From JBHIET01 sp046760785 (GTDB lineage Bacteria > Chloroflexota > Anaerolineae > B4-G1): 5,557 nucleotides of DNA. The notes below the pieces were generated by a model. The model was not told the origin of the DNA. It did not search any database and saw nothing but the letters and a program-made list of their open reading frames with translations. Below, piece by piece: positions 1 to 5,401 of the stretch. Each line of letters opens with the position of its first letter. The first letter of the stretch is position 1. The stretch covers positions 1 to 5,557 of the forward strand of contig JBHIET010000128.1 of assembly GCA_046760785.1 (NCBI GenBank), given 5' to 3'. Made by a program: the position numbers and the translations under genes.

Positions 1-11
1 TTTCGCGAACC

Positions 12-39
12 CGCCCTCGGGACGAGGGCTAGGAGCTTT
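12..39 (+). repeat. REP-like hairpin, outer copy 1 (forward)
   Basis: The stem is a perfect 7 bp (13-19 with 23-29) around a GGA loop, followed on the right by a conserved GAGCTTT tail. It matches 754-781 at 24 of 28 positions. Two of the four differences (T17 and A25) are the two sides of one stem pair, which is C-G in the other copy, so pairing is kept. Confidence 0.75.
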
Positions 40-64
40 CGAAGCGAGCCTTCCCTTGTCCCCT

Positions 65-91
65 TGCTCGCAGCCCCCGTCTCGGGGGCGG
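65..91 (-). repeat. REP-like hairpin, inner copy 2 (reverse)
   Basis: The stem is a perfect 7 bp (73-79 with 83-89) around a TCT loop. A GCTC tetranucleotide (66-69) sits just 5' of the stem on the + strand, in the place where IS200/RAYT elements usually keep a guide tetranucleotide. It is the reverse complement of the outer copies, with a changed loop base. It lies 32 bases upstream of the transposase start codon, so it falls in the leader of that gene. Confidence 0.72.
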
Positions 92-123
92 CCCACAATG
101 CGCACTTCACCGAAGGAGACGCT

Positions 124-774
124 ATGACAATAAAGCCACACCACGATCCAACTCACCTTTACTTCGTCACGGCCACCGTGCTGGGCTGGAGGCACCTGTT
201 CGTCCAGCCCACCTATGCCCAGATTGTCCTTCAGTCCCTCGACTGGCACCGGCGCAATGGACGCTGGTCGCTGTTCGTCTTCGTCGTCATGCCCAACCAC
301 ACTCACTTTGTCATCTGTCCGCTTGGCGAACAAACCATCTCCACAGTTTTGCAATCCTTCGGCTCCTACACAGCACACGCCATCTTGGACCAATTACGGC
401 AAGATGGACGAACGGACCTATTGGCGTTCTTTGCTCAACGGCAGGATCGCGATGCCAGCAAGGAGCATCAGATCTGGCTGCCTATCGAGGCCAAGAACAC
501 CTACTCGGTCGAGTTTCTGCGTCAGAAGGTGGAGTACACGCACAACAACCCTGTCGCCAAGCACTGGCGATTGGTTGACAACAGGGCTGACTATTCCTAC
601 TCCAGCGCATGTTTCTATGACCGGGGTGAATCGCCAGTTATTGCAGTGGACGATGAGGGAGTGGATGTAATGCATCCCATCTGCTCCCAGTCCCCGTCTC
701 GGGGACGGGTGTACAACGACAGATCGCCTGTGGGGCGGTTTTCTGCCCCAAGACGCCCCCGGGACGGGGGCTGA
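124..774 (+). CDS. REP-associated tyrosine transposase (Y1 / IS200-like HUH family)
   Basis: This 216-residue protein has the layout of RAYT single-strand nucleases, which cut and rejoin DNA at REP hairpins through a covalent 5'-phosphotyrosine. The HUH metal-binding motif is visible as H59-T-H61 within PNHTHFVI. The likely nucleophile is Tyr138 in VEYTHNNPV, a hallmark of the family, followed by the usual DYxYSSA-type segment (residues 156-162). The start at 124 is chosen because AAGGAG lies at 113-118, five bases upstream; the frame stays open back to 64, but that stretch is the hairpin repeat. The last 30 or so residues (from about 187) run through two hairpin repeats, and the stop TGA (772-774) is part of the last repeat, so the C-terminus is low-complexity and probably not part of the fold. 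No frameshift or missing catalytic residue is seen, so the enzyme may be active. The family is clear; the exact subgroup is not. Confidence 0.9.
   Translation: MTIKPHHDPTHLYFVTATVLGWRHLFVQPTYAQIVLQSLDWHRRNGRWSLFVFVVMPNHTHFVICPLGEQTISTVLQSFGSYTAHAILDQLRQDGRTDLLAFFAQRQDRDASKEHQIWLPIEAKNTYSVEFLRQKVEYTHNNPVAKHWRLVDNRADYSYSSACFYDRGESPVIAVDDEGVDVMHPICSQSPSRGRVYNDRSPVGRFSAPRRPRDGG
682..708 (-). repeat. REP-like hairpin, inner copy 3 (reverse), inside the transposase 3' end
   Basis: The stem is a perfect 7 bp (690-696 with 700-706) around a TCT loop, with GCTC at 683-686. It matches 65-91 at 24 of 27 bases in the same orientation. T691-A705 replaces the C-G pair of copy 2, a second compensatory change. 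It is translated as part of the transposase tail. Confidence 0.72.
731..750. other. Extra short hairpin in the transposase 3' end
   Basis: A perfect 6 bp stem (731-736 with 745-750) closes an 8-base loop and sits directly left of hairpin copy 4. It does not share the sequence of the four main repeats. No T-run follows, so it is not a standard terminator. It could be part of the right end of the element or chance in GC-rich DNA. Confidence 0.35.
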
Positions 775-781
775 GAGCTTT
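754..781 (+). repeat. REP-like hairpin, outer copy 4 (forward)
   Basis: The stem is a perfect 7 bp (755-761 with 765-771) around a GGA loop, with the same GAGCTTT tail as copy 1. The base of the stem supplies the TGA stop of the transposase (772-774). It faces copy 3 with the hairpin ends together, whereas copies 1 and 2 face each other by their GAGC tails. Confidence 0.75.
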
Positions 782-830
782 GGAGAGTCAGTATCCTATT
801 CTGAGTTCTTAAATCACCCCAGAGGTAGCG

Positions 831-2684
831 ATGATGCGACGCTTGACTCGGTTGGTCCTGGCAGGAATCGTGAGTACGCTGGTCGCCGGGTGTGCGGGAG
901 CGACACCGTCCGTTCCTCCTACGCTCACCCACGCGCCCACACGCCCGCCCTCTCCTACGCCGTTTCCTACGCCGTCCCCACTTCCCACCGCTACCCTCAC
1001 CGCCACTCCTACCCCAGCTCCCACTCCCACCGCTACACCTTCCCCCACACCCCCTCCCACGCTCACCCCCCTGCCCCCCACCACCGTCAGCCCCCTCACC
1101 CCCTGGGAGCCGCTGCCCATTGAGGGGCTGCCCGGCCCCTGGGTGAACGACATCGCTTTCGCCACGCCGACCACCGTCTTTGCCATCGCCGCTGACGACC
1201 TCTACCGCTCCGACGACTCCGGCGCGACCTGGACGCTCTCCTTCAGCATCTACCGGGGGATGCGCAGCCTCGCCGTCTCCCCCGCCTACGCTGCCGACCA
1301 GACCGTCTTCGCCGCCGACGGGCGCAGCCTCCTCTTCCGCTCCACCGACGGCGGGGAGACCTGGGAGGAGCTGGTGCAAATCGCTCCTGTCGGCGGGGCC
1401 TCCGACGCCGACATCTACCTCTCCATCTCGCCTGCCTACCCTGCCGACCCCACCCTGTGGGCCGTCGTCGAGGGGGGCGCGGCCTACCGCTCCACCGACT
1501 CCGGGCTGACCTGGGAGCAGTTCGACCCCGGCTTCGAGCTGCCCCCGATGGCGCGGCTGGCGCCCAACCCAAACTACCCCGCCGATCCGACGCTGACGAT
1601 GGTAGACCCAACCGCTGTCGGAGACCTGAACCTGCCGGAGGGCCTCTCGGCCTATCCGCTCGCCCTGGCCGAGTCCGGCGGGACGCTGCTCCTGGGCACG
1701 ATGCGCGGGCTGTACCGCTCCACCGATTCCGGCGCAACCTGGGCCGACGCCAACTCCGGCCTGCCCGCCTCGCCCGTGGAGACGGCGGTCGTTGCCTCGG
1801 ACGGCACGCTCTACGGTTCCGTCGGCGGCGAACCCCGGCTGTTCCGCTCGCCGGCGGGCGGTACGCGCTGGGAGCCGCTGGGCCGGCTGCCGGAAGGGGA
1901 AGACGGCGAAATCTCGATCTACGGCATAGCCGCAACTCCGCCCGTTCTGGTCGTCACCACCTATGATCGCTTCTTTGTCTCCCGCGATGGCGGCCTGACG
2001 TGGGAGCGGATGGCGGGCGAGGGGCTGCCCTGGGTCAGCTATCGCCGCCTGGCCCCGTTGTTCTCGGCCGATTTCGCCGCGCGCGGGGTGGCCCATCTGG
2101 CTTACAGCGGCGACGTGTACCGCACCGAAGACTGGGGCGACACCTGGATCGAGATGGAAGGGCCGGTGGGCGTGAAGAAACTGCTGGAGAGTCCCGATGG
2201 CCGATTGATCGCTCTGGCCTCGGGGTCCGCCTACGAATGGGACCCGCAGGCCGGGGAGTGGGTGCGTCGCCCGGTTGATTTTGGCTTTGGCGGCGAGCCA
2301 ATCGTCGCCCGCTTCGTCACCGAGCAACTGGCAGTGGCGGTGATGGACGACAAAATCTATCTCTCGGAGGACGGCGGGCGGGGCTGGACGCGCATCGGGC
2401 GGAGCGAGCTGGAACAGGCTTACGACTACCTGATCTCGCCCCGCTTCGACGCCGACCGCGCCATCTACGCCCAGAGCGCGACGGGAATCTACGTCTCCAC
2501 CGACGCCGGCCGGACGTGGGTCGGGGCCGGTGAGGGCTTGCCTCCCTGCGAGTACTACGGCGGCCCTGAGTGTGACCTGGCGCTGCTTGGCGGTGTGCGC
2601 TCCGACACCGGCTACACCATCTATGCCTCGGTGCGTCACGATTTCCAGACCCGCTTGTGGATGGCCCACGCGGAGGAGGATTAG
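831..2684 (+). CDS. Secreted lipoprotein with Pro/Thr-rich linker and Asp-box (BNR/sortilin-like) beta-propeller
   Basis: This 617-residue surface protein has no recognised catalytic role. A basic, hydrophobic signal peptide ends in the lipobox L17-V-A-G-C21, so Cys21 should be lipidated. Residues 24-91 are a Pro/Thr/Ser spacer that would hold the domain off the membrane. From residue 104 on, repeats end in the Asp-box pattern S-x-D-x-G-x-T-W, with tryptophans at 134, 178, 228, 304, 391, 439, 519 and 563; two more are degenerate (W347 and W477). A second motif, SPxYxxDxTxF, recurs near residues 150, 200, 245, 408 and 536. Asp-box propellers occur in sialidases, sortilins and photosystem II assembly factors, but the sialidase arginine triad is not evident, so a binding role is more likely. 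Cys573 and Cys581 are the only other cysteines and could form a disulfide. AGAGG at 821-825 fits a start at 831 (or Met2 at 834). The stop overlaps the convergent toxin gene. The gene looks intact. Confidence 0.88.
   Translation: MMRRLTRLVLAGIVSTLVAGCAGATPSVPPTLTHAPTRPPSPTPFPTPSPLPTATLTATPTPAPTPTATPSPTPPPTLTPLPPTTVSPLTPWEPLPIEGLPGPWVNDIAFATPTTVFAIAADDLYRSDDSGATWTLSFSIYRGMRSLAVSPAYAADQTVFAADGRSLLFRSTDGGETWEELVQIAPVGGASDADIYLSISPAYPADPTLWAVVEGGAAYRSTDSGLTWEQFDPGFELPPMARLAPNPNYPADPTLTMVDPTAVGDLNLPEGLSAYPLALAESGGTLLLGTMRGLYRSTDSGATWADANSGLPASPVETAVVASDGTLYGSVGGEPRLFRSPAGGTRWEPLGRLPEGEDGEISIYGIAATPPVLVVTTYDRFFVSRDGGLTWERMAGEGLPWVSYRRLAPLFSADFAARGVAHLAYSGDVYRTEDWGDTWIEMEGPVGVKKLLESPDGRLIALASGSAYEWDPQAGEWVRRPVDFGFGGEPIVARFVTEQLAVAVMDDKIYLSEDGGRGWTRIGRSELEQAYDYLISPRFDADRAIYAQSATGIYVSTDAGRTWVGAGEGLPPCEYYGGPECDLALLGGVRSDTGYTIYASVRHDFQTRLWMAHAEED
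900..1103 (+). repeat. Low-complexity Pro/Thr codon tract
   Basis: This stretch encodes the linker of the lipoprotein (residues 24-91). It is a run of CCx and ACx codons, so the + strand is strongly C-rich and poor in purines. It is degenerate rather than an exact tandem repeat. Such linkers are common in lipoproteins of Chloroflexota. Confidence 0.8.
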
Positions 2685-3079
2685 GAAGAGAGGAGGTCCG
2701 AGAGAGCAACGATTTGCTCACCCAGCATGGGGAAGTGTTTGACGTTCGATGTCACCAGCATCAGCTCGTGCTCCAGCGCGGTGGCGGCGATGAGCGCGTC
2801 GGGGAACGAGACCTGGAAACCCTTACGGGCGTGAGTGTAAATCATCCGCCCCGCCCGGTCGGCGATGGGAACGGTGATGGGAAGACTGATCAACGAGAAC
2901 AGGAGCGCCGCGGTCATTTCCTCCTCACGGGGGTGCATACCCGCGAACACTTCTACTCTGGAAGCCGCTGAGACGTACAAATAGTTGGTGGAGTGTACAC
3001 TGTCGAGCCAGTCCAGGACGTTCAGGTCGCGCCGCAGGGCCTTTATGAGCACGTTGCTGTCGAGGAGGTATTTACTCAT
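2681..3079 (-). CDS. PIN-domain ribonuclease toxin (VapC-like)
   Basis: This 132-residue protein has the size and motif order of VapC toxins, Mg-dependent RNases that stop translation by cutting specific RNAs. The acidic metal-binding residues are D7 (LLDSNVLI), E43 (RVEVFAGM) and D94 (FPDALIAATA). N112 (VTSNVKHF) sits at the fourth position, where family members carry D or N. All expected residues are present, so it is probably active. The ATG (3079-3077) overlaps the end of the antitoxin gene by 8 bases (ATGAGTAA), which suggests translational coupling; AGGA lies about 8 bases before the start, inside the antitoxin gene. Its TAA stop shares bases with the TAG of the convergent lipoprotein gene, so there is no intergenic space for a terminator. 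Confidence 0.9.
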   Translation of the reverse strand: MSKYLLDSNVLIKALRRDLNVLDWLDSVHSTNYLYVSAASRVEVFAGMHPREEEMTAALLFSLISLPITVPIADRAGRMIYTHARKGFQVSFPDALIAATALEHELMLVTSNVKHFPMLGEQIVALSDLLSS

Positions 3080-3392
3080 CTTGCATATCCTCGGCCAGTT
3101 GCACGTCCCAATCGTAGGAGGAATGACCGTACTCGCGCAGTCGGCGGATCCAGCGATCTATGTCCTCCGGCGTCGCCAGTTCAGGGTGATCCTCGTCCCG
3201 CCAGGCAGGTCCTTCGTCTCGCAACTGGGCCAGCACACGGCGCAGCCGCTCGCGGCGGGCCGCTTCCTCCGCCGCTTTGACGATGAATCGGTTCCGCTCC
3301 CGAGGCGACACGACCGAGTCTATCAACTCCAACACCTCGACCGGGAACGTCACATTGATCCGTCGTTTCGTAACTGTCGTAGATACCGTCAT
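3072..3392 (-). CDS. Ribbon-helix-helix antitoxin (VapB-like)
   Basis: This 106-residue protein is the upstream partner of the PIN toxin. Residues 10-17 (RRINVTFP) look like the DNA-binding beta-strand of a ribbon-helix-helix dimer. Helix A follows at about 18-29 and helix B at about 30-55 (PRERNRFIVKAAEEAARRE). The charged C-terminal part (about 56-106) would be the toxin-binding tail. Such antitoxins neutralise the toxin and repress their own operon. The start at 3392 is chosen over the upstream in-frame ATG at 3425. GGAGGT lies at 3403-3398, five bases before 3392, and the 3425 codon falls upstream of the -10 box, outside the predicted transcript. The exact RHH subfamily is not recognised. 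Confidence 0.85.
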   Translation of the reverse strand: MTVSTTVTKRRINVTFPVEVLELIDSVVSPRERNRFIVKAAEEAARRERLRRVLAQLRDEGPAWRDEDHPELATPEDIDRWIRRLREYGHSSYDWDVQLAEDMQDE

Positions 3393-3416
3393 AACACACC
3401 TCCATAAGACATCTGA

Positions 3417-3444
3417 ATTATACACCTTATTCCAACACAGTCAA
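3417..3444 (-). promoter_or_regulatory. Sigma-70 type promoter of the toxin-antitoxin operon
   Basis: On the minus strand, TTGACT (3444-3439) is followed after 16 bases by a perfect TATAAT (3422-3417). Transcription should start near 3410, leaving a leader of about 18 bases with the GGAGGT ribosome site and the antitoxin ATG at 3392. The local AT content is far above the rest of the window. No competing promoter of this quality was seen elsewhere in the window. Confidence 0.82.
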
Positions 3445-3460
3445 ATCACACATCACGTCT

Positions 3461-3498
3461 GACACTTCACGTTTCACACTTGACGTTTCACGTTTCAC
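3461..3498. repeat. Degenerate 7-base tandem repeat ahead of the VWA gene
   Basis: Five units follow one another: GACACTT, CACGTTT, CACACTT, GACGTTT, CACGTTT, then a partial CAC. The consensus is SACRYTT. The array ends one base before the ATG at 3500, so it occupies the place where a ribosome site would be expected. It could be a regulator-binding array, a slippage-prone spacer or a relic of a dispersed repeat. Confidence 0.7.
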
Positions 3499-3499
3499 T

Positions 3500-5401
3500 A
3501 TGTCCTTTCTAACCCCTCTCGCCCTCATATTCGCCGGACTGAGCATCCCCATCATCCTGCTCTACATGCTCAAACTGCGGCGGCGGGACGTGCTCGTCTC
3601 CAGCACGCTCCTCTGGCAGCGGTTGCTGCGCGACCGGGAGGCAAACGCGCCCTGGCAGCGGCTGCGCCGTAATCTGCTCCTGCTGCTACAACTGCTGGTG
3701 CTGGCGCTGCTGACCCTGGCCCTGGCGCGGCCCTTCTTCCCCGTGCCGAGCGTCGTCAGCGGCAGCGTCGTCATCCTGCTGGATGCTTCCGCCAGCATGC
3801 AGGCCACCGACGTGGAGCCGACCCGCTTCGACGCGGCCCTGCGGGTGACGCGGGAGATCATCGGTGGCCTGGGCGCGGGCGACGTGGCGACCCTCGTCGC
3901 CGTCGGGCCGCAGCCCCAGGTGCTGGCTTTGGCGACGAACGACCGCGCACTCCTGCGCCGCGCCCTGGAAGACGCCGTCCCCAGCAACGGCCCCGCCGAT
4001 TGGGAGGCCGCTTTCGCGCTCGCCTCGGCGGGGCTGGCGGGCGCTGCGGACACCCAGGCGGTCATCATCTCCGACGGGGCACTGCCGGAGACGCTGCCGC
4101 CGCTGCCGGGCCAGGTACGCTTCGTGAGCGTGGGCCCTTCGACCCTTCGACAAGCCGGTGTGGTGAGCTTGTCGAACCATCAGGACGGCGCAGGCTCAGG
4201 ACGAGGCGGCGGGAGCGACAACCTCGCCATCACCGCGCTGGCGACGAGGGAGGGAGCAGAGGGGCCGCAGGTGTTCCTCCGCGTGATCAACTACGGCGAC
4301 GGTGACGCCGAACCGCTGGTCGAGTTCTCCGCCGACGGCGCGCTCTTCGACGCCCGCCGTCTGCTCGTCCCGGCCCATGGAAGCGGAAGCCTGACCATCA
4401 CCGATCTGCCCTACGACCTGCAAGTTTTGCAGGCGCGCCTATCTACCGAGGACGTGTTACCGCTCGACGACGTCGCCTGGACAGTGCACGCACCCCCTGT
4501 CTCCGGGCGGGTGCTCCTCGTCTCCGAGGGCAACCTCTTCCTCGAACGGGCGCTGTCCGCCTTGCCGGCGGTCGAACTGGTGCGGCTGGCCCCCGGCCAA
4601 CCCCTGCCCGGCGATGATTACGCGCTCTACGTCTACGATGGCCCCATCACATCCACGCTCCCCGCCGGCAACCTGTGGCTCATCGGGCCGGGAGCGGGGA
4701 CGGGCGGCGTATTCACCAATACCGCCATCACCAACGTCGCCAGCGATGACCCCCTGCTGCGCTACGTGGACCTGAGCGACGTTCACATCCTGCAAGCGAG
4801 CGCGGTTGAGCCGCCGCCGGGGGCGCGGGTGCTGGTCGAGGCCGCGGGCGGCCCGCTGCTCTTCGTCGCCGAGCGGCCGGAGGGGCGGCTGGCGGTGTTG
4901 ACTTTCGACCTGCGCGACTCGGACCTCCCGCTACAGATCGCCTTCCCCATCCTCACCGCCAACCTGGTTGATTGGCTGCTGCCTCCGGGAGGGACGCGGC
5001 TTCCAGAAAACATTCGGCCTGGCGATCCCGTCCCCGTCCGGCCCGACCCGGAGGCCACGCAGGTCGTCGTCACCGCGCCCGATGGCTCCCGCCACGAACT
5101 GCCGCTTGGGGAACAAGCTCCTGTTTTTGCCGCCACCGACCAATTGGGCGTGTATCTGGTCGAACAGCTCGACCGCTCCGGAAACGCCCTGCAATCCGCT
5201 GTCCTGGCCGTCAACCTGTTCGACGAGGCCGAATCGAACATCGCGCCGCGAGAGGTGGTGCGGGTGGGGCAGACGGAGATCAGCGCTGCGGTGCGCGAGG
5301 AGGAAGGCCGCCGTGAGTTCTGGCCCTGGCTGGCGGGAGTGGCGCTGTGCGTGCTCTTGGCAGAATGGTGGGTCTATCAGCGAGGTTCGTTTGTCGGTTG
5401 A
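3500..5401 (+). CDS. BatA-type membrane protein with von Willebrand factor A domain
   Basis: This 633-residue protein has the build of BatA/aerotolerance-type VWA proteins, often encoded near MoxR ATPase and DUF58 genes; those partners are not in this window. The N-terminus holds two membrane segments (about 5-22 and 58-76) around a basic loop that includes LKLRRRD. The VWA domain runs from about 89 to 212. Its metal site shows D95-A-S97-A-S99 and a later SDG (D192), so cation binding looks intact. Residues 241-330 look like a beta-sandwich segment (NLAITALATREG onward). Residues 335-490 resemble the GATase-like region of such proteins, without an evident catalytic triad. A last membrane helix (about 608-625) ends in a short basic tail. 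Residues 213-235 come from an inserted dispersed repeat. No Shine-Dalgarno is seen before 3500. No better start exists: no in-frame ATG was found upstream, and the hydrophobic N-terminus fits. The biochemical role is unknown; a complex-scaffold role is inferred. Confidence 0.85.
   Translation: MSFLTPLALIFAGLSIPIILLYMLKLRRRDVLVSSTLLWQRLLRDREANAPWQRLRRNLLLLLQLLVLALLTLALARPFFPVPSVVSGSVVILLDASASMQATDVEPTRFDAALRVTREIIGGLGAGDVATLVAVGPQPQVLALATNDRALLRRALEDAVPSNGPADWEAAFALASAGLAGAADTQAVIISDGALPETLPPLPGQVRFVSVGPSTLRQAGVVSLSNHQDGAGSGRGGGSDNLAITALATREGAEGPQVFLRVINYGDGDAEPLVEFSADGALFDARRLLVPAHGSGSLTITDLPYDLQVLQARLSTEDVLPLDDVAWTVHAPPVSGRVLLVSEGNLFLERALSALPAVELVRLAPGQPLPGDDYALYVYDGPITSTLPAGNLWLIGPGAGTGGVFTNTAITNVASDDPLLRYVDLSDVHILQASAVEPPPGARVLVEAAGGPLLFVAERPEGRLAVLTFDLRDSDLPLQIAFPILTANLVDWLLPPGGTRLPENIRPGDPVPVRPDPEATQVVVTAPDGSRHELPLGEQAPVFAATDQLGVYLVEQLDRSGNALQSAVLAVNLFDEAESNIAPREVVRVGQTEISAAVREEEGRREFWPWLAGVALCVLLAEWWVYQRGSFVG
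4135..4202 (-). repeat. Dispersed palindromic repeat embedded in frame in the VWA gene
   Basis: A tandem CCCTTCGA (4135-4150) leads into a perfect 10 bp inverted repeat (4146-4155 with 4167-4176, 11-base loop). Positions 4161-4186 are an exact 26-base reverse complement of 5532-5557, and 4191-4200 is the exact reverse complement of 5474-5483, in matching order. The frame is kept. The added peptide (about residues 213-235, including VVSLSNHQDG) sits between the end of the VWA fold and the NLAITAL strand, where related proteins, from general knowledge of the family, have only a short link. Confidence 0.8.

Larger units (their letters stand above)
12..781 (+). mobile_element. REP-associated tyrosine transposase unit (RAYT gene with nested REP-like hairpins)
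   Basis: A single Y1 transposase gene is flanked on each side by two short GC-rich hairpin repeats. On the + strand the order is forward repeat, reverse repeat, gene, reverse repeat, forward repeat. The inner reverse pair (65-91, 682-708) matches at 24 of 27 bases, and the outer forward pair (12-39, 754-781) at 24 of 28. No target-site duplication is evident and there is no second gene, as expected for single-strand HUH transposition and RAYT loci, where the enzyme is thought to act on surrounding REP palindromes. The outer limits are set by where the repeats stop matching, so the true ends may differ by several bases. Whether the unit moves as a whole cannot be told from one copy. Confidence 0.75.

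Noticed and set aside
12..91. CRISPR array from the repeated hairpins
   Set aside because: There are only two copies per side in opposite orientation, with no regular spacers and no cas genes.
64..123. Longer N-terminus for the transposase
   Set aside because: The frame is open, but these codons cover hairpin copy 2, and a strong AAGGAG sits right before the ATG at 124.
731..781. Rho-independent terminator after the transposase
   Set aside because: The hairpins are GC-rich, but no T-run follows on either strand, and they match the repeat family instead.
782..830. Promoter for the lipoprotein gene
   Set aside because: The stretch is somewhat AT-richer, but no convincing -35/-10 pair with proper spacing could be found.
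890..1146. Two small plus-strand open frames over the Pro/Thr tract
   Set aside because: They arise from the repetitive codons of the linker read in other frames. The products are His/Pro/Ser-rich and have no ribosome site.
615..2669. A 684-codon open frame on the minus strand opposite the lipoprotein gene
   Set aside because: It is a shadow of GC-rich coding DNA. Its product is low-complexity Gly/Arg/Val-rich with no domain. The plus strand has a signal peptide, a lipobox and regular Asp boxes.
3393..3425. Longer antitoxin starting at 3425
   Set aside because: The ATG at 3425 lies upstream of the TATAAT box, and GGAGGT precedes the ATG at 3392.
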